DNA of 28,936 nucleotides from the NCBI RefSeq assembly GCF_000090795.2, contig NW_003546291.1, positions 288,888 to 317,823 on the forward strand. The letters run 5' to 3'. Each line of letters begins with the position of its first letter. The first letter of the stretch is position 1. The notes beneath the pieces were generated by a model. That model was not told the DNA's origin. It searched no databases and saw only the letters and a program-made list of their open reading frames with translations. Made by a program: the position numbers and the translations under genes. Below, piece after piece: positions 21,347-28,936 of the stretch. Source of the DNA: Amphimedon queenslandica. Taxonomy: Eukaryota; Porifera; Demospongiae; Haplosclerida; Niphatidae.

Positions 21347-22357
21347 TCAGCGAATGTATATCTGTACTATGTCAACTGGAGTATCCTCATGAAGAGATCC
21401 TGCACTATCACACATTCTAAATTCAATGTCATCAGTAACCGATTGAGGCAAGGTTTTAACAAACCAAGGCATTTTAGGAGAGGTGCAACAAGTAGCCTCA
21501 AAGTAGCCACACTGCTGACCATCCCACAATGGATCAGGATAAAGTGCACGATGAGCTGCATTTACTGCACCAGCTTCACAGTAATAATCCTCACCAACGA
21601 AAGACGGTGTGGTTTGATGGCTACCATTGTTACAAGGACAGTTTGCAGAAGATAAGGAATTTTCCACATATCCCGCTGCGTATGTCCAAATATGTTTGCG
21701 CGGACTGCTCCCGTAAGTAATGGATATACCATCAACATAGACATCATCAATTTCAGAACTTCCTGGTCCCCAAACAGGATAAATACCATCAGTAGTTCCA
21801 TATTGATATCCTCTAACTTGCCCGCAAACTTGAGTATAGTTTAGTCCATAGCTTGAGAAAAAAGTTGAGTTGCATCCATAGCTTAAACTGGATCTACCAC
21901 ACAGCGGTGAGCTTACTGATGCAAAGTTACGTTCATGTAGTCCTTGAGGACAAGTAGCATCAGTCTCTGTCATGTTTATATGGCCTATTCTCATCCAGCC
22001 ACCTTGGCCATCACAAGAGCTACCCTCCATATCACAGTAGACAATAGCCATGGTCCCATTGCTGGTAGTGATGTTGTAATAGCCTGGCTTGCTATAGGGA
22101 AAGTCATCTAGTATCTCTTTGCAAGACATGATACACGATTCAGGTATTTGATGTTCTGGACAAAAAACAAAACTTGTAATCCCATCTCTCCTCAGTTTGA
22201 ATGATTGTCCAATGTTAGTATGGATACAGCAATACTCATGATAGAGTGAAGTGTGAGGTCTACCAGCAGAACCGCAGGTATAGGCTTTACTTGATGAGAC
22301 ATTGAGCATGATCAGAAGAGATACACACAAAAGAAGAGAAAGATCCAAAGACATCAT
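21347..22357 (-). CDS. Secreted fibrinogen-like protein, intronless
   Basis: A single uninterrupted frame of 336 residues. Residues 1-25 form a signal peptide (MMSLDLSLLLCVSLLIMLNV, then SSSKA). A fibrinogen-like subdomain start follows: PGYYNI, then MAIVYCDME and GGWMRIGHINMT (about 95-131). The C-terminal two thirds has the motifs CGQVRGYQYG, DDVYVDGISITYG, RKHIWTYA, PLWDGQQCG, CCTSPKMPWF and TDDIEFRMC, ending DIVQIYIR. Many cysteines and N-x-S/T sites (NITT, NMTE, NSTF, NYTQ, NGSH) fit an extracellular glycoprotein. This architecture is one I associate with expanded families in sponges and cnidarians, and it lacks the classical C-terminal ligand pocket of ficolins. A role in recognition or matrix is inference. 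MM at the start gives two possible ATGs. The lack of introns is unusual here. Confidence 0.85.
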   Translation of the reverse strand: MMSLDLSLLLCVSLLIMLNVSSSKAYTCGSAGRPHTSLYHEYCCIHTNIGQSFKLRRDGITSFVFCPEHQIPESCIMSCKEILDDFPYSKPGYYNITTSNGTMAIVYCDMEGSSCDGQGGWMRIGHINMTETDATCPQGLHERNFASVSSPLCGRSSLSYGCNSTFFSSYGLNYTQVCGQVRGYQYGTTDGIYPVWGPGSSEIDDVYVDGISITYGSSPRKHIWTYAAGYVENSLSSANCPCNNGSHQTTPSFVGEDYYCEAGAVNAAHRALYPDPLWDGQQCGYFEATCCTSPKMPWFVKTLPQSVTDDIEFRMCDSAGSLHEDTPVDIVQIYIR

Positions 22358-23283
22358 TCACTGGAGAGCAATAATGAATACATGGAGATTGGGAATGATA
22401 CCAAATTGTTCTTATTAAAGAGTGTGCAACAAGAAAATTAAATTATGTACATTCAAATTTATCTACTCTTGGTACACGTAATTCTAATTAAGTATCAAAT
22501 ACCCCTAGTACACGTAAGTAATGTGCTACGGCTATTACAATTAACACAAAATATTTAGTTGATGATTAATTTCAGCATAGATAGATTTGCTGATTTGATT
22601 ATGCTGTACAGCGCTTTACTCCTGAGGAGTAAAACTTTTGTGGTCTTTTTGGATTAGCATGCAACGACAAAATTAAAGCTCTGCTAAAAATCAATTGCCA
22701 TTAAGGGTGTACTTCTAACATCGTGAATTTGTGAAAGATACTTCTATAAAAATTATTTTTTATTATATCGTATAGCGGGTAATTTTGGAGGGGATTAAAT
22801 TTGGCAAATTTGGTGTTTTGATAGCCATTCGCCAAAATAAAAATCCGCCATTTTGAGCTATTATACACATGCTCAATGGCACGAGGCCACAAATTTGCCA
22901 AATTAAAAATCCGCCATTTTGAGCTATTATACACATGCTCAATGGCACGAGGCCACAAATTTGCCAAAATAAAAATCCGCCAATCACCAAAATTTAGCAA
23001 TTCACCAAAATTTAGCCTCTCCAAATTTACCCGCTATACGGTAAATCCACAAGAGTTTTGCTCCTTGAAAGCAAACACTATGAGGTTTATGGTTATATTA
23101 TGTATTAAAAATTAAAATAGTATTATGATACATGTACATATTGACTCAAGTTTAAAATTTTGCATTACAGTCTGTTCTGTTGACATGTTTGACCTTTGAG
23201 GCTCTATTCACTGTTCTTAATGGAGCAGGTTTTCTATAATAAGTTTTCAGAGTAAACCTTCAGTTTTTATACGTACTGCATGC
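22358..23283. other. Intergenic region between fibrinogen-like and CCDC24-like genes
   Basis: It should contain the promoter of the minus-strand fibrinogen-like gene and the 3' untranslated region of the CCDC24-like gene. A TATTAAAG-like element about 50-60 bases upstream of the fibrinogen-like ATG (near 22412) is a weak TATA candidate. The only clear structure is the transposon remnant at 22768-23041. Confidence 0.45.
22768..23041. mobile_element. TA-flanked MITE with internal 66-bp tandem repeat
   Basis: The left end TCGTATAGCGGGTAATTTTG and the right end, ending CCCGCTATACGG, are inverted. TA flanks both sides (22766-22767, 23042-23043). A 66-bp unit starting at 22831 repeats at 22897 and begins again at 22963. 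Because 66 is a multiple of three, it makes an artefactual 22-residue repeat in a minus-strand frame. Its ends match those of the element at 3032-3217. Confidence 0.75.
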
Positions 23284-25103
23284 TTACTTTGGAGGTGAAG
23301 GTAGTTGTAATGACATTTGATTGATGATCTTGCTCTCATCCAAGAATTCTTTTTCCAAATTTTGACTGACACTTTGTAAATCTACAAGTATATGTACAAA
23401 ACACATATAATTTCATGTACATGTTAATTGTCAGGGTTTAAGTTCCCTCCCTGTGTACTTCTGTATACAAAAGCTGTATAGTACATGTACATACATGTAT
23501 GTACACATGTACATAACCTTCCCCCCAGTCAACTGCTCTGGGCTTCCCCCCCAAACAAAAATTCCTAGATAGAACCCTGATTGTACATGCATTCTGATAC
23601 CTTTTATTGTCGGAATTGGTTGTTTCTGATACGAGAGTTCACTGTCAATGTAGCTCTATTAATTAAAAACATAACATTACACAAAAGGTCAATTACAGCA
23701 AAATGTGAATAGAATGCTATAAAGCTTACTGAAGTTTTCGCTACATTTATTTTTTATTCTTACTCAGCTTTCAGTCATACAGTATTGCAGCTCATTCTAA
23801 CCTGCAGTAGGTCAATGTCTCGATGTCTTTGGTCTATCTCTTCCCTGACTGTGTTCCTCATACTAGCAATGGACTCATCAACATCTTGTATACTTAATGA
23901 ACTAGTTGATTCCAACAGGCCAGTAACAGAAGAACTAATGTAAAACAATGAATTTAAGAATATTTAGTACATGCACATGTACATGTACAGGTAAATCTCA
24001 TTTTCCTTACCTATTACTGAAAGCTAATGGTGTGTCGCAGTAGCGAGATGATTTATCACTACTGGTGCTTGGACGACTGCATGAGCTCCTGTGTTCTGAA
24101 ATAAATACTATATTTAAAAATTAATAAAAACAAAATATGTGTATAATACTAGTCTACAAGTCATGTACATGTATGTACATGTATTATATCCAAGTGGGCT
24201 GATTATAATAAATTTTTCATATGCTATTTAATGACACGGTTCATACACTGTACCTTCAGTGTTTTGTACATAAGTGATGACAGGGCTCTTTAGAGTCTCC
24301 CGAACAACTGGTGAGGTAGAATTTCTATAAAAACAACAACAGACAAACCATCAACAAACTTGGCTTGCAAATAATCTGTATTCATGTAGCTGGTTTTAAT
24401 AAGTCCTAATTTCATATACTACTACTTAAAAAATTTAAATTAAAACCATGCACAGAAATAAAATTGCTTTATAGCTCAATTTTGATCAATTAATAAGACA
24501 TTACGGTCATTGATAGTACATTGATAGTACAGTAACAGTACCTTTGCTGTAAGTAAGAGACGAGGAATTTAATTTCTTGTATAAGTTTGTCCCTCACTCC
24601 AGGAGGATCAGCTAGTCGAGCAGGAGTGTCTCCATCGTGAGGTCTCCCAGGATCAGCCTCTTCTCTCATCTGTCGCCATATCTCCAACAATAGACTAGCC
24701 TACATGTACAATAAAATGGATACATCTTCAGCAAAAAACTACATGTATATATATATACCATACATGTACATTGTACATGTACATCATAGTGTGATTTTTA
24801 GTAAGAAACTCCCAATAGTAAATGCCGTAGAGAAACTACATATATTGGAAAACTACTAATATTAATAACATTATAATACAGTCTGATAGTCTTTTAGAAA
24901 CCTCAAGTAAACATATTTTGGAGGTGTTAAATGCTCACTTCAGTGTGAAGGTCACAAGCTTCTTCAATCAGAGACTGTCCTATGGCTCTCTTGACTTCGT
25001 TAGCCTCTTTCTGTGGACAGCAAGACTGTATGACCATCCAAGTCGATGCAGGGAGCTCAAAAGCGTCGCTATTTACACTGCTACACCTACTGTTGTCCGC
25101 CAT
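23284..25103 (-). CDS. CCDC24: CCDC24-like coiled-coil protein, 7 exons
   Basis: Exons in transcript order: 24939-25103, 24542-24699, 24254-24324, 24011-24095, 23802-23934, 23601-23655, 23284-23381. All are GT-AG, joining to 254 codons plus TAA. The N-terminal part (about 30-57) KEANEVKRAIGQSLIEEA, a Leu-rich helix ASLLLEIWRQMREEA, then DPPGVRDKLIQEIKFLVSYL (about 85-105) follow the order of the vertebrate CCDC24 N-terminal region as I remember it. Residues about 175-210 (SLSIQDVDESIASM, then EEIDQRHRDIDLLQ) match its central NID-type helix. Human CCDC24 is about 307 residues. Its molecular function is not established. I start at MADNSRC, the first ATG; an upstream open stretch has no ATG. 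The gene is head to head with the DUF4139 gene. Confidence 0.72.
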
Positions 25104-25265
25104 ATTGCTTTTGCTGTCATGACAACAATCCACACCCAAAGGTATAGGTGGACCTGATGAAGGCGGGGTCAAAAAAATTTAATAAGAGGTGTGGCTAATA
25201 ACTTCACAAGTTGATCAGGTAGATTTTTTCTGGATTTTTTTTTCTGGTTTTTCTCTTCTTTTATA
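25104..25265. promoter_or_regulatory. Shared divergent promoter region
   Basis: Only 162 bases separate the two start codons of the divergent genes, so both core promoters and 5' leaders must lie here or overlap the coding exons. GGCGGGG (near 25162) and GGTGTGG (near 25187) are GC/KLF-type boxes by eye. A long T-rich tract precedes the plus-strand ATG. No TATA box stands out. Confidence 0.6.
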
Positions 25266-27653
25266 ATGGATGAGAAAAGCGAAGGGAAGCAGTCGTTTGA
25301 CATCAAGTCCTGCTCCATGCACAGTGTGGTTGTGTACAAGGACAGAGCTGAAGTGAGACGGAATCTCCCCCTAAGACTGGAGGCTGGTGGAGAGACTGAA
25401 GTATTGCTAACAGGATTGTCCTCCTCTATTGATAGTGACTCCATTCGGTAATGATACAATAACCTACTGGACTTACCATAATTCAATAGCAAATTGCTTT
25501 TGTGAAATTAGCCTGGCATTAGGATAAGGGTCAGTATTTAATTATAGAAGGGTGTGGTTTTGGCGGCAAAATGGTGAATATGCATCTTAAAGGGTAACTA
25601 CACCCAAAAATTTTTTTCCCTGAAATAAGTTGGTAATAAAGAAAGAATCTTAGGAAAAATAGCTAAAATTATTAAAAAGTACTGTTTCTATACTAAACCT
25701 TGGGTCAAAAGTTGCCTTGCAGCCATCTTGTCAAATCACTTCCTATAGTGGGCGTGGTCACGCGATGACGTAGATGGGGGAACATTAGCAAGTTTCTGCA
25801 TTGAAATATTAGCAACTTTAAGGCTGGATTTCTAAGTTCTGCGTGCAAGGAGGCAATTTTAATGAAGTGGACCATATAGGACAAATCAAGTGCTAGCTAC
25901 AAGCAGTTATACTGGTAACAAAATCCGTCTATTTGTAAAAACTGCTAAATGACAAATTTAAATTTGGACTACATAATTTAGCTCTGTATAGCTTCTAATA
26001 ATTGCAAAAATACCTCTTAGCTGCTTTCTTGCACGCAGAACTTAGAAACCCAGCCTTAAAATTGCTAATATTTCAATGCAGAAACTTGCAATGTTCCCCC
26101 ATCTATGTCATCACGTGACCACGCCCACCACCGGAAGTGATTTGATAAGATGGCTGCAAGGCAACTTTTGACCCAAGATTTAGTGCAGAAACAGTACTTT
26201 TTAATAATTTTAGCTATTTTTCCTATGGTTCTCTCTTCATTACCAACTTATTCCAGGCAAAAAAGTTTTGGGGTGCAGTTACACTTTAAGGCTGGTTTAC
26301 AATATTATGCTGGTCCTTATGCTACATTGACGCTGGAATAGAATGTGGTTCTATTCTAGTGGAAAGCATGCGTCAAAAGGTCAGCACGGTATGACTTGAT
26401 TTTACTGAAACTGGTAACAGTGACTGAATTCAGAATCAAAAAACAATGACAACAGTAATCGCCCACGCTTTTGATTAAAAATTGACAGTACGTTGGCCTA
26501 ATGTCATATTGTAAACTAGCCTTTAGTCAGGCAGAACCTGACTATATGCATCTTGCTAGTCAGGGAGAGCCTTGCCTTATAGCAGATGCTTATTGAGGAT
26601 CAAAATGTGGGTTGCGATACTAAATTGGTCTGTGTATAATTTTTCCAAATCAAGGGATGCATGAAGATTAAACTATACACAAATTTCTCACTGTGCAGCT
26701 TATTAGCAATTGCACTTCACTTCATGTTACAGCACTCTCTTTTTTTCCCCCTCTCTTCCTCGATCCCTCTCTTTCTCTCTCTCCTCCATCTCTCTCTTTC
26801 CTCTAGTGTTGAAGGTAGTGGTAATGCCACCATATTAGACGTTATTTATGAAACTAAATCAGAAGAACCTTTAGATAATGATGGAAAGAAAGAAGAGATA
26901 GACGGTCTCAGTGAAGAAATAAAAGACAAGAAGAAGGAGCTCACAACTATAGAATTTCAGCAGATGCTCATTGATCGTCAGAAAACTATTTTAACTGAGT
27001 TTTCTGGTCATGTAACTAGTAGAGTTCAGGACAAAAAAGTATTTTCTGATGCATATTGATGTTGAGCTGATTCCGACAAATAATTTTAAAGTTATGAGCA
27101 TTTCAAAGAATGGCCCAATTTTTAAAAAGCAAAGGCTTATTCCCAAAATTGGCTCCAAATTTACCCCAAATTCTATTACATTTCCTGATGTATATTGATG
27201 TCCTTAATGCTATGTAGAAAGTTTGAGCTGATCCCAACAAATAATTTTCCAGGCATGGACATTTTAGAATTGGAAAGAAAAGTGTAATAATAACGCAATC
27301 TAGTGTGCATTTAACATTATTATGCATGTAGAACATGTTCTTAATCCTCAAAGTACATGTATGTGTATATTTCATGTACATACACATGTATTCTAGCCAT
27401 TATTATCTTTCTTTGTTATTTCTCATTGTTAGAAAGAGGAAGGTGCTGATGGTATCTTCCAGTCAACAGTACATCCCGAGGCAGTGAATGGAGTGATGGA
27501 GTTCATGGCTCGTTTTGAAGAGAAAATGTCCTCACTGGATGAGCGATACCTTGAATTGTCCACTCAGAAGAAGAAGATGGAAGAAGAGCTGAAAGTACTC
27601 ACTACAAAACTTGATAATCTTAACAGTTCTTATCAAGGAAAGGAGACAATAAG
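25266..27653 (+). CDS. DUF4140/DUF4139 (F37C4.5-like) protein, 5' part only
   Basis: Exons: 25266-25447, 26807-27038, 27433-27653, joined in frame to about 211 codons and open at the 3' end. Residues about 18-80 (HSVVVYKDRAEVRRNLPL, LLTGLSSSIDSDSIRVEG, ATILDVIYE) form the N-terminal DUF4140 unit of this family. A Lys/Glu-rich coiled coil follows (about 90-205; EEIDGLSEEIKDKKKELTT, MEEELKVLTTKLDNL). The C-terminal DUF4139 beta domain expected next is not in the window. The last donor (AG then GTTCGA) is weak. The first intron (1.36 kb) holds two adjacent transposon remnants, and the last intron or flank holds an HSP70 pseudogene. The family's function is poorly known. Either the gene continues beyond the window or it is truncated. 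Confidence 0.82.
25591..26285. mobile_element. TTAA-flanked foldback MITE in DUF4139 intron 1
   Basis: The left end AGGGTAACTACACCC and the right end GGGTGCAGTTACACT are inverted, with TTAA on both sides (25587-25590, 26286-26289). The arms (about 25591-25855 and 26020-26285) are diverged reverse complements, sharing GTCAAAAGTTGCCTTGCAGC, GGGCGTGGTCACG and TTCTGCATTGAAATATTAGC. A TTAA target fits Kolobok- or piggyBac-type transposons. No coding capacity. Confidence 0.8.
26289..26522. mobile_element. TTA-flanked MITE abutting the TTAA element
   Basis: The ends AGGCTGGTTTACAATATTAT and the inverted CATATTGTAAACTAGCCT have TTA on each side (26286-26288, 26523-26525), as for PIF/Harbinger. It is a longer copy of the element at 17559-17697, with about 95 bp more in the middle. 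It starts within the TTAA of the preceding element, so one inserted at the edge of the other. Confidence 0.75.
27050..27260. repeat. Diverged A/T-rich repeat, two units
   Basis: TATTGATG, GAGCTGATYCC, ACAAATAATTTT phrases repeat near 27053-27092 and 27190-27250, with the CAAAATTG(G)CTCCAAATTT type between them. It is probably a distant member of the repeat family at 5500-6040. It lies in intron 2 of the DUF4139-family gene. Confidence 0.45.
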
Positions 27654-28360
27654 GTTCGATCTAATAATAAAGCCTGATCTTATTATTTTGAATGGTCAAA
27701 TACTGTATGCATGTTTTGGGCCTCGCCAGCAATTAGCATGGGCGAAGACTACATGTACATGTACCTTAAGTGTGTTGTCGTGTTGTCTGTCATTCATTCT
27801 ATCCACTGCAACTCTCACTTTGAGGCTTTGTGGTTTTAAAAGAGGCTCTCCTACAGTCACCATAACTTCTCCATGGGCTAGAAAAAGTTACTTTCTACTA
27901 CTTTGTCAAGTCTAAATGTCAGTGGATGGCACCAAAAGCCATTAATCTTGCCAAATGTAGCAGGTTCTTGATAGAATTTTTGTGCTTCAAGTGACAGGGC
28001 TTTATAGCATCTCTAGAGAGTCACAGAAACTTAATCTTGAAAAAGAACGTAGCGTTTTGCTTGAACTTTATTTGTTTTGATTATATGATTGCCTAGAAAT
28101 CACTTACTTCTTGACTTTACACGAAGCGCTTGTCCTTAGAAAGAGTAGTTTGACAAGAGTTTGTATGCAACAAATAGAGCCTAATAAAGGTGTGTGCGCA
28201 CTAAGTCGAAGTCCAAAGAACTTAAACTTCTTCCAGCAGATAGTCCAAGAGACACCATTTTACTTTAGCAATCAAGATTTTGAAAAATTAAAGTCGAAAT
28301 GACCTCCAACTTTCAATGCAGCATTTAGAAAAATTTATGGGTATTTTGCCAGCGGTACCC
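27654..28360. other. Intron or flank after the last visible DUF4139-family exon
   Basis: No further exon recognised. A 143-codon frame reading on from exon 3 has no family resemblance. ACATGTACATGT lies near 27750. Confidence 0.4.
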
Positions 28361-28936
28361 ACTACCTTGGAGCTTGTAGAGAAAGTACTGAGAGATGCAA
28401 AAATGACTATGTGATTTTGTCCTTGTTGGTGGATCCAGGATGCATAAAATACAAAAGACCCTTCAGGATTATTAATGGAAAGGAATTGAACACTAAGTCT
28501 ATCAACCCTGATGAAGCTGTTGCATATGGAGCTGCCGTTCAAGCAGCTGTTTTGAGTGGAGATGACAGTGGTAATGTTCAAGATGTATTGCTAGTGGATG
28601 TTGCTCCTCTTTCTCTTGGTATCGAAACTGCTGGTGGAGTAATGACAAACTGATTGAGAGGAACAGTCGCATACCAACCAAAGCATCCAACACGTTCACT
28701 ATTTATGCTGACAATCAACCTGCTGTCACCATACAAGTATTTGAGGGGGAGAGGCCCATGACAAAAGACAACAATCTACTGGGTACTTTTGAATTGACTG
28801 GCATTCCTCCTGCACCTCATGGAGTTCCTAAAATTGAAGTCTCATTTGACATGATGCTAACAGCATCCTTCATGTGAGTGCTAAGGACCAGAGCACTGGT
28901 AAGAGTAACAAGATTAAGATCACCAGGGATGACTCA
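28361..28936 (+). pseudogene. HSP70 pseudogene, C-terminal nucleotide-binding and substrate-binding part, runs off the edge
   Basis: Pieces in several frames match HSP70 in order: [13 protein letters not shown], then [95 protein letters not shown]. At least four small shifts break the frame (near 28404-28415, 28472-28480, 28650 and 28853). No intron interrupts the matched part, so it could be a processed copy or decay of an intronless HSP70 gene. The N-terminal ATPase part is absent upstream. It sits on the same strand as, and just after, the visible DUF4139-family exons. Confidence 0.9.

Noticed and set aside
21349..21390. Plus-strand exon after the acceptor TTTCAG at about 21348, reading RMYICTMSTGVSS then stop
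   Set aside because: It is antisense to the end of the fibrinogen-like gene and too short to tell from chance.
21389..21801. Several frames overlapping the fibrinogen-like gene
   Set aside because: Shadows; the 336-codon frame carries the signal peptide and conserved motifs.
22701..23024. Minus-strand frame with a 22-residue repeat (NLWPRAIEHVYNSSKWRIF)
   Set aside because: It is a 66-bp tandem repeat inside a MITE. It has no start context or family match.
1..28936. tRNA, rRNA or other structured RNA genes
   Set aside because: I looked for cloverleaf-type A and B boxes and rRNA-like conserved stretches by eye and saw none that I could support.

Overview
This window is animal nuclear DNA. 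It is AT-rich, its genes have many short GT-AG introns, and it is full of small transposon remnants and ACATGT palindromes. The gene content fits a demosponge of the Amphimedon type: a ClC-6 exchanger, an Ig/FN3 receptor-like gene with partial local copies, and a fibrinogen-like secreted protein. The species is inferred, not proven. An assembly gap of 375 N lies at 16678-17052.

Layout from left to right. (1) 1-1483: no recognisable gene, apart from a small hairpin. (2) 1484-11215 (+): an 18-exon gene for a complete 862-residue ClC-6-type chloride/proton exchanger, whose introns carry at least five repeat or transposon structures. (3) 11216-13012: non-coding, with a decayed coiled-coil gene on the minus strand and a dispersed A/T-rich repeat. 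(4) 13013-20000 (-): an Ig/FN3 locus. A 13-exon type I membrane receptor-like gene (signal peptide, Ig-Ig, five FN3, Ser/Thr stalk, transmembrane segment, Tyr-containing tail) is flanked by two broken partial copies. Its second Ig exon is interrupted, at the Tyr-x-Cys motif, by a TA-flanked element with two identical 227-bp inverted ends. (5) 20001-21346: two orphan exon-like stretches (+) of unknown affiliation. (6) 21347-22357 (-): an intronless secreted fibrinogen-like protein. (7) 22358-23283: intergenic, with one TA-flanked element. (8) 23284-25103 (-): a 7-exon CCDC24-like coiled-coil gene, head to head with (9) 25266->27653 (+): the 5' part of a DUF4140/DUF4139 (F37C4.5-like) gene. Its last visible intron holds (10) 28361-28936 (+): an HSP70 pseudogene running off the window edge.

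The CCDC24-like and DUF4139 genes share a 162-bp intergenic region that must hold both promoters. The receptor-like gene and the fibrinogen-like gene are both extracellular recognition-type proteins on the same strand, but nothing in the sequence shows that they act together. The most interesting signals are the modular phase pattern of the receptor gene (1-1 ectodomain cassettes, 2-2 tail cassettes), its recurring tail motif, and the precise transposon break in one of its Ig domains.
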